A stretch of 64,000 nucleotides of DNA, from assembly GCA_965199745.1 (NCBI GenBank), contig CBDATB010000005.1:83272-147271 (forward strand), in the 5' to 3' direction. This DNA comes from CBDATB01 sp965199745 (GTDB taxonomy: Bacteria; Bacteroidota; Bacteroidia; Cytophagales; Flammeovirgaceae). Below are positions 9,199-18,905 of this stretch, piece after piece. The notes beneath the pieces were generated by a model. It was not told the origin of the DNA and ran no database searches. It saw only the letters and a list, made by a program, of their open reading frames with translations. The first letter of the stretch is position 1; the number at the start of each line of letters is the position of its first letter. The position numbers and the translations under genes were made by a program.

Positions 9199-9546
9199 TT
9201 ATTCTCCTTTCACAGTTGTGGGTTCTCCGTAGAAAAAATCACAATCTATTCTAACGTCATTAATATTCTGGATTGTAGGAATATCTGATTTTTCAGAACC
9301 ATAAAATTCTTGTGTAATAAAGTATCGTTTTGTTTCCATTGGCAAAATATAAGGAAAAGGACAGTTTAAATGAGATGTATAACCATGTAAATTAGTGAAT
9401 ATAGTGTCATTTGTCTCATTAATAAAATACACTTTCATTTCTGCATTCCAAACATAATCGTTTTCACTACAAGTTAGAAACAATAGGCTAAGAATAAAAC
9501 TAATCCCAATTCTTAAATAGTTTATCAAGTTTATTTTCTGTAGCAT
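9199..9546 (-). CDS. small lipoprotein of unknown function
   Basis: 115 residues with a hydrophobic signal (about 10-25) ending in a lipobox-like LFLTC, so probably a lipoprotein. The mature part is rich in N, T, F and Y and contains three further cysteines. Its ATG lies 47 nt inside the end of the upstream metallopeptidase frame, suggesting translational coupling of the two genes. I recognise no family. Pairing with a secreted-type peptidase could mean an inhibitor or immunity role, which is speculation. Confidence 0.55.
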   Translation of the reverse strand: MLQKINLINYLRIGISFILSLLFLTCSENDYVWNAEMKVYFINETNDTIFTNLHGYTSHLNCPFPYILPMETKRYFITQEFYGSEKSDIPTIQNINDVRIDCDFFYGEPTTVKGE

Positions 9547-11161
9547 TGTTATATCTGTTTTTAAGATTATCTCGCCAACTATCCCAAGAGGAGGTATAGC
9601 TTAAAACGTCTTCTATTTGCCTTATGGTGTTGTAGCCAGAGACTTCGTCTGTTGGTTCTTTAAATCCGTTGTTAGTGAAAGCAGTAGATTCACTATCTAT
9701 CATATCGGCAACAACTAAAGTATAATTGTTATTATTCCATTCTCTTCCTTTGTATTTAGAACTAGGATATTTCATTCTAGTAAGCTCCCATTCCACGCCT
9801 CTAGCCCATGACTCTATCACTTTATCAGACGTTCCTCCATTATTCCAATTACTTCTTCTCAATTCCCAATGGCTGGCATGGGCCAATTCGTGTATGGTAG
9901 TGGCATAAATTTCAGAACTACTGTTTTGAGGATTGTAAATTCTCAATCTAGCAAAAAATCCAAACAGTCTGCAGTCTTTGCAATGACTCCCGTTTTTATC
10001 ATTATTCTGCTCAAAATGTGCCCTGATTTTCATTTGTGGTTTCCAAAACGAATTGGTTGGAGGTCTTTTTAAGCCTTTGATATTTTGATAATAGTAATGA
10101 TAAGCTGCCTGAAATATAGTTCCATGAAACCAATGCTTTGAATGTTTGTATAAATTTACGTTCCATGGTGATTTCCTTTGGACTATTTATCCATGCTTGT
10201 TTTGCAAAAAACCACCACCATTTCTCTCGAATGCTAAATTGATAGGTTCCCATACCAAACTATAATTGGCAGGTCTTTTGAGTGAACCTGTTCTAAAATA
10301 TCCGTTACTATTGGTTCTTGTTGTCTTAGTGGTAAACCATCTGCTTGCTCTTACTTTTATCCCTTGTACAGGTTTCCATCCCAATTCTGTATCTTGAATT
10401 CGTACTGTTCCAGAGGGATGCCAAGGGTCTGGTTCATTCCAACATATAAACCATATACATACTCGTCTTGCTCGCATAGCTGCTTCTTTCTCTTCTTCTA
10501 TTTGTATTTTTTTCTGTTCTGATAAATTGTCAGTCAAATACAAAGCAACTGTTTCTAACTTATCAAGATTATATGTTTTGGAGTACATTCTGCTGCCTTG
10601 AGTACTTTCTTCTTCACAATAACCTTCGCTGTTTTCAGGGATGAATAGCTCTGATAAAACTTCGTGTTCAATCTCAGGAAATTCATAGTCGGGTTTCACT
10701 ACTGTATATTGCCAAGTGATTTGATTTTCTGCTAAATCGGAATCATGGTAATGTTCTCCTTGCTCTTCAATTTCATAGTCAAGAGGATGGTCATATAAAA
10801 CTAGAGTCGTGTCTTTCTTTATAATATCTAATTCCAAAGAATCTTTGGGAAGGAAGCGTACATACAAATCTGTAGCTTTAACCTCAATTGTCTCGGAGGT
10901 TTGTCGAAATGCTCTGGCTTGTTGCGTATTTGATAATTTTGTTTCTTTTAGAATCGTATCTAAAGCTCTTTGCATATTGACCACAGAATAAGGATTTTCA
11001 AATTGCTTACCAAGTTTAGTCATATTTTTAGTTTCAATTTGTTGTGCAGGAGAAGTAGCCTTCGTTTCAAATTCATTTTGACAGGAATAAATTACTATCC
11101 CAATTTTGGTTAATGTTTCTACTCCACTAAGTAAGTCGGACTGCTTTTTAAAAAATTGCAA
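9500..11161 (-). pseudogene. broken gene for a secreted gluzincin-like metallopeptidase with a carboxypeptidase-regulatory-like domain
   Basis: Two frames in the same phase (11161-10187 and 10033-9500) are separated by a short shifted segment. The protein makes sense in phase A up to YSLVWE near 10250. It then continues in the next phase (QFSIREKWWWFFAKQAWINSPK, here split across two notes: QFSIREK and WWWFFAKQAW), and returns to phase A near 10155 (WNVNLYKHSKHWFHG) without further stops. So two compensating indels lie about 100 bp apart. The first part has GVKVRA-like strands ending FRTGSLKRPANY, typical of carboxypeptidase-regulatory-like folds. The second part has the zinc motif HELAH and a downstream ESWARGVEW glutamate. 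The N-terminus has no ATG, only TTG at 11161, and a shortened lipoprotein-like signal ending YSC, so it also looks damaged. A sequencing error is the main alternative to true decay. Confidence 0.7.
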
Positions 11162-11578
11162 CTCTTCATTATCAAACTGATTTTCAGAGGAGGAATCTTT
11201 GTTGTTTGCATTATAGAGTTAAAATTACTAACCGACAGCTGTTCTTGTTTTTCATCCTACTTCAACTTTAGGTTCAACACTTGTCGCTGACAAAAAGATA
11301 TATTCCAAATAGTAAACATGCCTTTTATCACATCACTATGTAGTAACTCAATACATCATTTTGTGTCTTTTAGTTCTGGTACTGAAACTTTTCTTCACGG
11401 GATTTTTACTGCCTTGCAATATGACTACAATATCGGGGAAGTTTGCTAGTAGGCTAGTAGATGAAAACAACACTCTAGGTTTTCTACGCGCTTTAGTGTG
11501 TATAGTAAGCACAGCTTTTCTGCCGCGTAGACCAACCAATACTCTCTACTTCGTACCTCTTGATACACGTAGAACTCA
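11162..11578. other. 417-bp region without a supported gene
   Basis: In phase with the broken peptidase gene the frame stays open to about 11220 (LYNANNKDSSSEN...) but offers no start codon. The rest has only short overlapping frames on both strands with no recognisable motif, start context or promoter. It is probably degenerate sequence flanking the decayed peptidase gene. Confidence 0.5.
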
Positions 11579-13354
11579 TCATTCAATGATCAAATCGTAA
11601 GGAAGGCGCGCTTGTGGTTTGCCCTCTATTGCTTTTAGCTGCTTAAACTGCTGTATTGTAGCATCAACCTGATTTTGTTGTTTTATACCAAACCAGCTAA
11701 AAGCTTGCACATTTGTCGAGCGGATCAATTCCTCTATCCAATCTTTTGGTTCAGGGTAATAAACAAGCTGGTAATCATCATTAATATCAGCTTTTTTTGC
11801 AGCAATAACAATAGCATCTTTCATATTGCCCAACACGTCAACTAATCCTTTTTCTTTGGCATCTGTGCCAGACCAGATACGCCCGCTGGCAACGGCTTTG
11901 AGTGTTTGAATATTCATTTGTCGGTCTTCGGCAGCTTTTTTTGTGAAGTTTTCATAGCCTTCATTAACGCTTTGTTGTATAATTTGCTCTTCCCATTCAC
12001 TTAGTGGTCGGCTATATGCAGGGAAGTCGGAGAGCAAACCAGTATTTACCCCATCAAAGGTAATTCCCAGCTTTTTGTTAAATAATTCCGAAGTTTCTAG
12101 TAGAATAGCAAAAATACCGATAGAGCCTGTAAGCGTATTGGGAGCAGCTACAATAGTATCGCAGCCCATGGCTATGTAGTAACCACCAGAGGCTGCTACA
12201 CCCGACATAGAAGCGATGACAGGTTTTTTCTTTTTCATCAACTGTATTTCACGCCATATTTTGTCGGAGGCCAATTCCGATCCGCCAGGTGAATTTACAC
12301 GCAGCACAACGGCTTTAATTTTATCATCTTTCCGGATTTTGCGCAGTAGTTTACTCACGGTTTCTCCCCCTACGTTGCTGTCTTTACTTTCTCCCTCAGT
12401 TATTGTACCCTCTACGACTACAACGGCAATTTTATTTTTGGATAATTTGCGTGAACTAGCCGTTATTTCTTTATATTTGTTATAATCAATAGACTCAATA
12501 TCGTCGCCCTCTGCAAGGTGCAAACTATCTTTTAGGGCACTGAAGGCACTATCATGATAGCAGATGTCGGTAATTAATCCACAGCGCAAGGCATCCTCAG
12601 CATTTCGTATGAGCATACTATCGGAAATATTTTCTAAGCTTTTGAAAGCAATATTTCTGCTTTCAGATACTTTTTCAAGATAGCTGCTATACAAAGCGTC
12701 AACATAGGCTTTGATCTGCTGCCGGTCTTCTTCACTCATATGATCGCTCGTATAGGACTCTGCAGCACTTTTATATTCTCCTACCTTAAAAACTCGTGGC
12801 TTGACTCCTACTTTTTCAAAAATACCTTTGTAATAAACTTTAGTGGCTGAAAGTCCGTTAAACTCTATGCTGCCTCTGGGATGCAACATAATCTTGTCGG
12901 CTACAGAAGCTAAATAATAAGCTCCTTCGCTTAGTCGCTCGCTGTAGGCATAAATAAATTTACCACTTTCCTTAAAACTAAGCAGTGAGCTTCTGATTTC
13001 TTCTATGGAAGTGAAGTTGGCATATATATCGGTAAGCTCTAGGTATATACCTTTGATTTTGTCATCTTCAGCAGCTCGCGCAATCACCAATTTCATTTCT
13101 TTTAGACCGATAGCAGATCGTTTATCAACAGGAATGGGAAAAAGCAAATCTAAATTTTTGAAGGGATCTTCTGCTGCTAGCTCCCGAATTGGTTCATTCA
13201 ATTTAAGGACTAAAATTGAATTATCTGATACGTTTACCCGCTCTTCATAAGAAGAGGAAAAAGCAGCAGCAATAATACTCACACTAATGATTATTAGTAC
13301 CAATGCTACAAAAACACCAAGGCAACTAGCTAGTATGTTCTTTAAAAATTGCAT
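11579..13354 (-). CDS. sppA: signal peptide peptidase SppA, 67K type
   Basis: A membrane-bound serine protease of 591 residues that degrades cleaved signal peptides. One N-terminal helix (about 7-30) is followed by tandem S49 domains. The Ser-Lys dyad is visible: the lysine in KVGEYKSAAESYTS in the first repeat, and the nucleophile serine in GVAASGGYYIA in the second, as in E. coli-type SppA. The length matches the long (67K) class. A near-perfect promoter lies at 13431-13461, giving a leader of about 70 nt. Confidence 0.93.
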   Translation of the reverse strand: MQFLKNILASCLGVFVALVLIIISVSIIAAAFSSSYEERVNVSDNSILVLKLNEPIRELAAEDPFKNLDLLFPIPVDKRSAIGLKEMKLVIARAAEDDKIKGIYLELTDIYANFTSIEEIRSSLLSFKESGKFIYAYSERLSEGAYYLASVADKIMLHPRGSIEFNGLSATKVYYKGIFEKVGVKPRVFKVGEYKSAAESYTSDHMSEEDRQQIKAYVDALYSSYLEKVSESRNIAFKSLENISDSMLIRNAEDALRCGLITDICYHDSAFSALKDSLHLAEGDDIESIDYNKYKEITASSRKLSKNKIAVVVVEGTITEGESKDSNVGGETVSKLLRKIRKDDKIKAVVLRVNSPGGSELASDKIWREIQLMKKKKPVIASMSGVAASGGYYIAMGCDTIVAAPNTLTGSIGIFAILLETSELFNKKLGITFDGVNTGLLSDFPAYSRPLSEWEEQIIQQSVNEGYENFTKKAAEDRQMNIQTLKAVASGRIWSGTDAKEKGLVDVLGNMKDAIVIAAKKADINDDYQLVYYPEPKDWIEELIRSTNVQAFSWFGIKQQNQVDATIQQFKQLKAIEGKPQARLPYDLIIE

Positions 13355-13430
13355 AATTGAAATATATTATTTAAGTTTAGGAAGGTGAAATTTACGGACT
13401 GAATTTGTACTGAAACAGTACTAGAAACGT

Positions 13431-13461
13431 CAAAGGTATATAACCGTGCGTCACTATCAAA
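13431..13461 (-). promoter_or_regulatory. promoter of sppA (TTTG-N19-TACCTTTG)
   Basis: On the minus strand TTTG (13461-13458) is followed by exactly 19 bp and TACCTTTG (13438-13431). This matches the primary-sigma consensus known for Bacteroidota. The sppA ATG is at 13354. Confidence 0.65.
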
Positions 13462-13574
13462 AGATAGTTTTGGAATAAAATTTGTTGTACTTTGGAGCTA
13501 TAGATACTAAATAGTCATATGCTCTTTTAAAATTTAGTATCAGCATGTTTGCCAACAATTCAGAATAAACAGCT

Positions 13575-15125
13575 ATGAAGAAAACACATCAATTACTTTG
13601 GGTTTGTTCTGCCTTACTATTTTGCTGGGTAGATAATGTATATGCCCAGCAAGCACCGGGATGGACTGACTATTACGGACGAAAGACCATGTTTCCCGAG
13701 AACGAATACATCGCAGGATTTAGCTCGGAAGAGTACAACAAAAATACTGATATTAAGGATCTGCTCGATCGCCTCGAAACCTATGCTAAAACTTCACTAG
13801 TAGAATCTATTCGCGTAACGGTCAAGAGCATTTCCTTGCTCAATATTAGTAATTTGAATGCAAATACGCATGAGGAGTTCAGGAAAAGTAGTGTCTCATA
13901 TGCCGACCTTACTATTACGGGGCTCAAAACTGATAGGTATCAAGATGCTAAAAAGCGCATAGCTTATGCCGTTGCTTATGCTAAGATAGCCGATATTAGG
14001 CAGGATTACTTGGCTACTCTCCGAAAACACCAAGATATTATTGAAAGAAAAATTGCCAATGCCGAACGCTTTTTAAAGAAAAATAACAAAGAACTCGTAT
14101 TAAAAAATTATTTTGAAACGCTCCCCTCTTTTAGAGAGATAGAACAGCTACAAACAGTGTTGGTTGCTTTAGATGGTGCCAAGCTATATCAGGACAGCTC
14201 TTTTGTTAGAATCAATACATTCAAAACAAAAGTACAAGAAGCTATTGTAGACCTTCAGAAGCGTCAAGACCTCGATATAAACGAATTGAGCTATCTTATG
14301 GCGCAGGGTTATAAGGTGCAAACAGGAAAACTCAAAAACCGAGTAATCTTGTCTCATTTTACCTACCAAGATACGGAAATGGCAAGTCCGTTTTCAAAAC
14401 GACTGACGGCTGTTCTAGAGCGAAAACTAATAGATGTAGCTGATTACTCTGTGGTATTACCATACAAAAACACTGCTAAGGATAAAGTGCAATATTTGCT
14501 GACAGGTACTTACTGGGAAGAGGGAGACAATATTCGGGTGATTTCAATACTGAAAAATAAAAAAGAAGGTAACTCTTTAGCAAGTATGGAGACGCTTATC
14601 AGCAAAGAAATATTATCAGAGCAAAAAATTGCCTTTAAACCACCTAATTACGAAGATGCCATAAACAACTTGAAAACCTTCACAGAAAATGACTTTTCTG
14701 AAAAAGGCCTACAAATAGACTTATGGACAAACAAGGGGCAAAAAAATCTGATTTTCTTTGAAGGAGAGATTTTAAAACTCTATGTAAAAGTAAATAGAGC
14801 TTGCTATTTGAGAGTAGTTTATTACCTAGCTGATGGTTCAAAGGTCCTACTGCTTGATAACTATCATCTGGATGGGAGTAAGGTTAATAAAGTGTATGAA
14901 ATACCCTACGAATTTGAATGTGCCGAACCCTTTGGAGTAGAAACCTTGCAACTAAATGCCCAAGCCCAGCCCTTCGATCTTCTAGAAATCAAAAGAGATT
15001 ACGGTTATGATTTTATTACTGAAGATACCAAAGAAATAGTTGCCAAAACCAGAGGTTTTAAACGAGCTGACAACAAAGAAATGTATCGAGCAGAAAAACG
15101 AACAATCATCACTACTATGCGCTAA
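13575..15125 (+). CDS. secreted protein with C-terminal DUF4384 domain
   Basis: 516 residues with a clear signal peptide cleaved near VYAQQ. The first 150 residues (EYIAGFSSEEY, YAVAYAKI) resemble the LPP20-like fold also seen in the next gene. The middle (about 255-370) contains a lipoprotein-like module with ILSHFTYQDT and YLLTGTYWEEGDNI. The C-terminal part (about 385-475) matches DUF4384: a GEILKLYVKV strand, CYLRVVYYLADGSKVLL and PFGVETLQL. DUF4384 proteins are usually envelope or secreted proteins of unknown role, some attached to protein kinases or caspases. It is 169 bp upstream of its likely functional partner. Confidence 0.7.
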   Translation: MKKTHQLLWVCSALLFCWVDNVYAQQAPGWTDYYGRKTMFPENEYIAGFSSEEYNKNTDIKDLLDRLETYAKTSLVESIRVTVKSISLLNISNLNANTHEEFRKSSVSYADLTITGLKTDRYQDAKKRIAYAVAYAKIADIRQDYLATLRKHQDIIERKIANAERFLKKNNKELVLKNYFETLPSFREIEQLQTVLVALDGAKLYQDSSFVRINTFKTKVQEAIVDLQKRQDLDINELSYLMAQGYKVQTGKLKNRVILSHFTYQDTEMASPFSKRLTAVLERKLIDVADYSVVLPYKNTAKDKVQYLLTGTYWEEGDNIRVISILKNKKEGNSLASMETLISKEILSEQKIAFKPPNYEDAINNLKTFTENDFSEKGLQIDLWTNKGQKNLIFFEGEILKLYVKVNRACYLRVVYYLADGSKVLLLDNYHLDGSKVNKVYEIPYEFECAEPFGVETLQLNAQAQPFDLLEIKRDYGYDFITEDTKEIVAKTRGFKRADNKEMYRAEKRTIITTMR

Positions 15126-15294
15126 TAGTCTATTCTGCTCATTATGAGTAAACTGTATCATAAAAATATGTTTTTCTTTTGTTTTAGTTCTATTATTATC
15201 GTTTAATGGCACGCTTGTTGATTACCTAATAGACGAAAAACCCAATTAAACATTCTCATATACATATTTATCTTACATTAAAATCTTAAAAACC

Positions 15295-15936
15295 ATGAAA
15301 CGATTAAACGTAATGAGTACCTTACTTTTCTGCTTATTATTATTTAGCTCTGCTGCTTATGCACAATTAAGTAGAAAAGATCTGAAAGTACCTGGTCCAG
15401 TAAAAAAAGAAGCCAAGCAATTAAAGAAAGAAGGATGGAAAAACATTCCGGGTGGACTGCCCCTACAAAACCAGTTGGCAGAAGCTTGGTATAAGCAAAG
15501 AGAGAGAGATGAAGAAACAGGCTACCCTAAATGGTTATACGCTGCTGGCAACGGTGTAGGGCAAACGCAAACGGCTGCTAAACTACAAGCAATAGAAGTA
15601 GCCAAGCTTGAACTAGGCGGCCTCGTTCAAACAGAAATAAGAGGTATTGTAGAAACTTCTATTGCTAACCAGCAATTAAATACTGAAGAGGCTGCTAGCG
15701 TTAACAAAGTAGTAGCTGGTGCTAAAAATATCATCTCATCCTCACTGGGAAGGGTAATTGTCGTGTATGAGGCTATAAAAAATATCAAAAAGAGCAAAAC
15801 TGTAGAAGTGCAAGTAAGAGTTTTTTATAACCAAGAAAAAGCAACCGAGCAAGCAAAAAAAGTTCTTAGAAAGAAACTTGAAGAAGAAACTGACCTGATA
15901 CAAGACAAGCTAGATGCTGTTTTAGGCTTGAATTAG
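15295..15936 (+). CDS. secreted LPP20-like protein
   Basis: 213 residues with a signal peptide ending AYAQ. The core (about 75-180) has the GNGVGQTQTAAKLQAIEVAK helix and a conserved hydrophobic repeat like those of the LPP20 lipoprotein family, but no lipobox cysteine is present. The C-terminal 40 residues are a charged helix (EKATEQAKKVLRKKLEEE). Similar proteins in this phylum sit beside DUF4384 genes, as here. Function is unknown. A strong terminator follows at 16001-16033. Confidence 0.65.
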   Translation: MKRLNVMSTLLFCLLLFSSAAYAQLSRKDLKVPGPVKKEAKQLKKEGWKNIPGGLPLQNQLAEAWYKQRERDEETGYPKWLYAAGNGVGQTQTAAKLQAIEVAKLELGGLVQTEIRGIVETSIANQQLNTEEAASVNKVVAGAKNIISSSLGRVIVVYEAIKNIKKSKTVEVQVRVFYNQEKATEQAKKVLRKKLEEETDLIQDKLDAVLGLN

Positions 15937-16000
15937 AAGTAAACCACCCTGCTTCACCCGATTAAATACTCAAAATAGTTTTTGTTTTAATACCCCCAAG

Positions 16001-16033
16001 TGTGGCACTGATGCGAATCGTGCCACATTTTTT
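16001..16033 (+). terminator. rho-independent terminator after the LPP20-like gene
   Basis: Perfect 8-bp arms TGTGGCAC and GTGCCACA are separated by 11 nt, which can extend the stem by GAT/ATC. Six T bases follow. It lies 65 bp after the stop of the plus-strand gene and before the convergent dapB end. Confidence 0.85.
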
Positions 16034-16078
16034 CTGATAAATTTCCAATAGATCGATTTTTGGCACACTACCTTCCCA

Positions 16079-16801
16079 CTATATTCCTAGCACGTCCTGC
16101 ATAGTATAAATACCTTTCTTTCTATGTAACAACCATTCCGCAGCAACTACTGCACCCAAAGCAAAACCTTCACGGCTATGGGCTGTATGTTTGAGCTGGA
16201 TCCTATCTATATCCGAATCATAAGTGATAGTGTGTGTGCCAGTTACACCTTCTTCCCTAATAGCAGTGATGGGAATATCTTTTGTCTGGATAAGCTTGGG
16301 TATTAATTTCCATGTGGATTTTCTGCCTAAATTTTCAAGTATGTGATCTGCTAGTGTGATGGCAGTGCCACTGGGAGCATCTTTTTTCTGGGTATGGTGT
16401 ATTTCTTCAATCGCAATATCATATTGTAGTTGCCCATCCATTATACGAGCAAGATATCGGTTAATAGCAAAAAGAATATTGACCCCCAAACTAAAATTTG
16501 ACGCATAAATAAAAGCAGCTCCATAGTTATGACAAAAATTTTCTATTTCATCTTTTCTATCTGTCCAACCTGTAGTGCCGCATACAACAGCCAGTTGCTG
16601 CTGCATACATTTTTTTAGATTCTCAAAAGCACATTCAGGTTGAGTAAATTCAATAACCGCGTCGGTATTTTCAGGTGAAAGTCTTTTTATATCTTCTACA
16701 TTATTTAAGTCGATAACGGAGTGTATTTCATGTCTGCGGTTAAGAGCAATTTTTTCAATTGTTCTACCCATTTTTCCGTACCCTATCAGAGAAATTTTCA
16801 T
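16079..16801 (-). CDS. dapB: 4-hydroxy-tetrahydrodipicolinate reductase
   Basis: Reduces the DapA product with NAD(P)H in lysine and meso-diaminopimelate synthesis, so it feeds cell-wall formation. The 240-residue length is normal for the Bacteroidota form. The nucleotide-binding GYGKMGR is at residues 7-13, VCGTTGW is the cofactor/substrate block, and EIHHTQKKDAPSGTA holds the catalytic histidine and lysine. No other lysine genes are adjacent. Confidence 0.95.
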   Translation of the reverse strand: MKISLIGYGKMGRTIEKIALNRRHEIHSVIDLNNVEDIKRLSPENTDAVIEFTQPECAFENLKKCMQQQLAVVCGTTGWTDRKDEIENFCHNYGAAFIYASNFSLGVNILFAINRYLARIMDGQLQYDIAIEEIHHTQKKDAPSGTAITLADHILENLGRKSTWKLIPKLIQTKDIPITAIREEGVTGTHTITYDSDIDRIQLKHTAHSREGFALGAVVAAEWLLHRKKGIYTMQDVLGI

Positions 16802-16990
16802 TTTTTATATGGTTTTCGTGTCTCAGAAGTAGTGCTGGTTTTCTCCAGATTTAGCTGCCGCCAGGACCATCTAGTAAAGTAGCCAACTCATACTTATACC
16901 AACCGACAAATACCTTCTTTTCTTTTTAATAGATTTTCTACTATACGACTCTTCCTGCTCATGCGTTAACTCGGTTAATAACCTAAGAAA

Positions 16991-17911
16991 TTATTCATTT
17001 GAAGGCAATATATCTGAAAAATTATAATCTGCCTCTACTTGCCCTACCAATGCGTCATAGTTTTGATTATTTTTTTTGTAGATCACAATATATTTATTTT
17101 GTACTTCATTAAAATACTCCCATCCTGTTAAATGCCTTGTTAGGTTGGGCTTTTTTTTGTCAGTAAATTTAAATACGAAGCCTGTTAATATGCTTTCCCT
17201 GTAAAAAACTTCTTTTTGGTAAGTGATTAAATTGGGTGGCTTTCCTTCTGTTTCGATGTGATTATCCATGTCGGTGTTAAGTGCGTAAATGTTTATTTTT
17301 TTCAATGCATAATATTCTGCCTGTTTGATTAAAATATATAGTGCTTCAATACCACTCACCAATTTAAACAGCCTATCGGTCTGTCCATTGCTCCAGTCGA
17401 ATTGCTCTTCATCAATCACCTTCCATGTTTTTAGTTTGTAATCTAGAATAAAATTTATTTTCAGATTATTGATAGAAAGATTTATTGGATCATAAGTAAT
17501 GTGAATCTTTCTGGGAGTAGGATATTTTTGCACTGAAGTGTGTTGTCGGTCTTTAGTGGGAGGATATTTCTTTTGTAAATACCGCAAAAGATTTGAAGAT
17601 ATTTTTTCATTAGTTTTTCTCACTAAATAGGGTATTCTGAACAAGTTAATTACCCAGAGTACTCCGAAGCCATAGCCTGTTGCCCAAAAGAGCAGTTGTT
17701 TGAGCCATTTGCCCAAATAGGCATAAGAGCCACCAACCATGAAATGTGCTATATATGCCCAGCCGATTCTTTTTTTAACTCTTTGATATTCATAGTAAAA
17801 TTCCTCTTGAGCTTTTGCAGGCAATATACTCAGTTGCTTTTTTATATCAAATGGTAAGCCCTCTTCCGTATGGTTGTCAATAGATAAATTATTTTTTTTT
17901 AATTCTGACAT
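16991..17911 (-). CDS. TM2-domain-like membrane protein of unknown function
   Basis: 306 residues. A TM2-like region near residues 52-95 has two membrane helices (HFMVGGSYAYLGKW, then LLFWATGYGFGVLW and INLFRIP). The rest is soluble and beta-rich with no motif I know (IHITYDPINLSINNLKI). TM2 domains are membrane modules of unknown role in bacteria. The gene starts 27 bp after the ybeY stop, so both are likely on one transcript. Nothing suggests an enzyme. Confidence 0.6.
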   Translation of the reverse strand: MSELKKNNLSIDNHTEEGLPFDIKKQLSILPAKAQEEFYYEYQRVKKRIGWAYIAHFMVGGSYAYLGKWLKQLLFWATGYGFGVLWVINLFRIPYLVRKTNEKISSNLLRYLQKKYPPTKDRQHTSVQKYPTPRKIHITYDPINLSINNLKINFILDYKLKTWKVIDEEQFDWSNGQTDRLFKLVSGIEALYILIKQAEYYALKKINIYALNTDMDNHIETEGKPPNLITYQKEVFYRESILTGFVFKFTDKKKPNLTRHLTGWEYFNEVQNKYIVIYKKNNQNYDALVGQVEADYNFSDILPSNE

Positions 17912-17938
17912 ATTTGCGTTATTTAAAGTTGTTCTCCA

Positions 17939-18400
17939 CTATATATCAGGTCGAGCTACCGCCAGTGGGTTTAGGCTGTTGATATATTTCTGCTCGTACT
18001 TCCTCATCCATATTTTTTGTTTTTTTGTTTTATCTTCAAAGCCGAGCAAATGTAATATACCGTGGATAATTACTCTGCATAGTTCTTCTTCAAAAGGAAT
18101 ATTAAAGATGCTTTTATTCTCTACAATTCTACTGATACTGATAAATATGTCGCCTTCGAGTATATTATTTTTGTCACTATTATTGAAAGTAATAATGTCA
18201 GTGTAGGTATTGTGGTTGAGATAGACGAGGTTAATTTCGTGAAGATATTCATCATTGCAGAATATATAATTCAGGTGGCTAATGATGAAGTGGTGGCTAG
18301 TGATTGCTTTCTGTATCCATAGACAGATATCTTGGGTGTTTTTTAGCCTAAAGGAAGTATTTTCATAAAAGAAGCAAATGCTGTTTATATTTTTTTCCAA
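17939..18400 (-). CDS. ybeY: endoribonuclease YbeY (rRNA maturation)
   Basis: Zinc metallo-RNase involved in 16S rRNA 3'-end maturation and ribosome quality control. 153 residues. The zinc motif reads HGILHLLGFED followed by KT. The third histidine of the classic HxxxHxxGxDH pattern is replaced, which I believe is common in this phylum. The NHNTYTDIITF block upstream is also family-typical. It precedes the TM2-like gene with a 27-bp gap. Confidence 0.9.
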   Translation of the reverse strand: MEKNINSICFFYENTSFRLKNTQDICLWIQKAITSHHFIISHLNYIFCNDEYLHEINLVYLNHNTYTDIITFNNSDKNNILEGDIFISISRIVENKSIFNIPFEEELCRVIIHGILHLLGFEDKTKKQKIWMRKYEQKYINSLNPLAVARPDI

Positions 18401-18503
18401 TACATTGGGCAGTTAACTATGATATGAGAGGTGTGGTTGATATTTCCGGTAGGTAGAAACGTTGAATAAATCGAATTTTGAAGGCTTGTTGTGGTTAGAG
18501 ACT

Positions 18504-18905
18504 CTACATTTTATAAAAAGTCATTGTGATAGTTTTACCTCTATTAGAAAAATTTACTTCATCCGCCAGATGCTTAATGATATATATTCCTCTTCCTCCA
18601 ATCACCTCAATATTTTCTGGAGCAGTAGGGTCAGGTAGGTTGTTGTAATCAAAACCCTTGCCTTCATCTTCTACCGTAACACTGATATTGCTACAGTCAA
18701 TATTCATTGTAAGGTACACGTTTTTACTTTTGTTCGATCTATTACCATGTACGATGGCATTTTTCACAGATTCAGTAACTGATACCACTATATTACTGTA
18801 GATATTATCGTCAAAGTTGAATTTATCTTTAACAATGTCGACAAATCCTTGCACCATTGTAACACTATCAATCAGTGAAGGCACTTTAAGTTTTAAGTTT
18901 TTCAT
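18504..18905 (-). CDS. GHKL ATPase of the anti-sigma regulatory factor (RsbW/SpoIIAB) type
   Basis: 133 residues, a stand-alone histidine-kinase-like ATPase domain. The N-box SVTESVKNAIVHGN, the G1 box DEGKGFDY and the G2 box GRGIYIIKHLADE are complete. Such proteins phosphorylate anti-sigma antagonists in partner-switching systems. The gene overlaps the end of the DUF4175 gene by 1 nt and is surely translated after it. The SpoIIE-type phosphatase at 2842-4332 could act in the same circuit, but no antagonist gene is in the window. Confidence 0.82.
   Translation of the reverse strand: MKNLKLKVPSLIDSVTMVQGFVDIVKDKFNFDDNIYSNIVVSVTESVKNAIVHGNRSNKSKNVYLTMNIDCSNISVTVEDEGKGFDYNNLPDPTAPENIEVIGGRGIYIIKHLADEVNFSNRGKTITMTFYKM

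Noticed and set aside
10011..10253. 80-codon frame taken as a separate small gene
   Set aside because: Its first part (QFSIREKWWWF onward) is the missing middle of the broken peptidase gene in a shifted phase, and its end is noise.
11348..11600. Two overlapping short frames on opposite strands, possible small genes
   Set aside because: No recognisable motif, promoter or start context; both strands are equally open, which suggests chance in a degenerate region.
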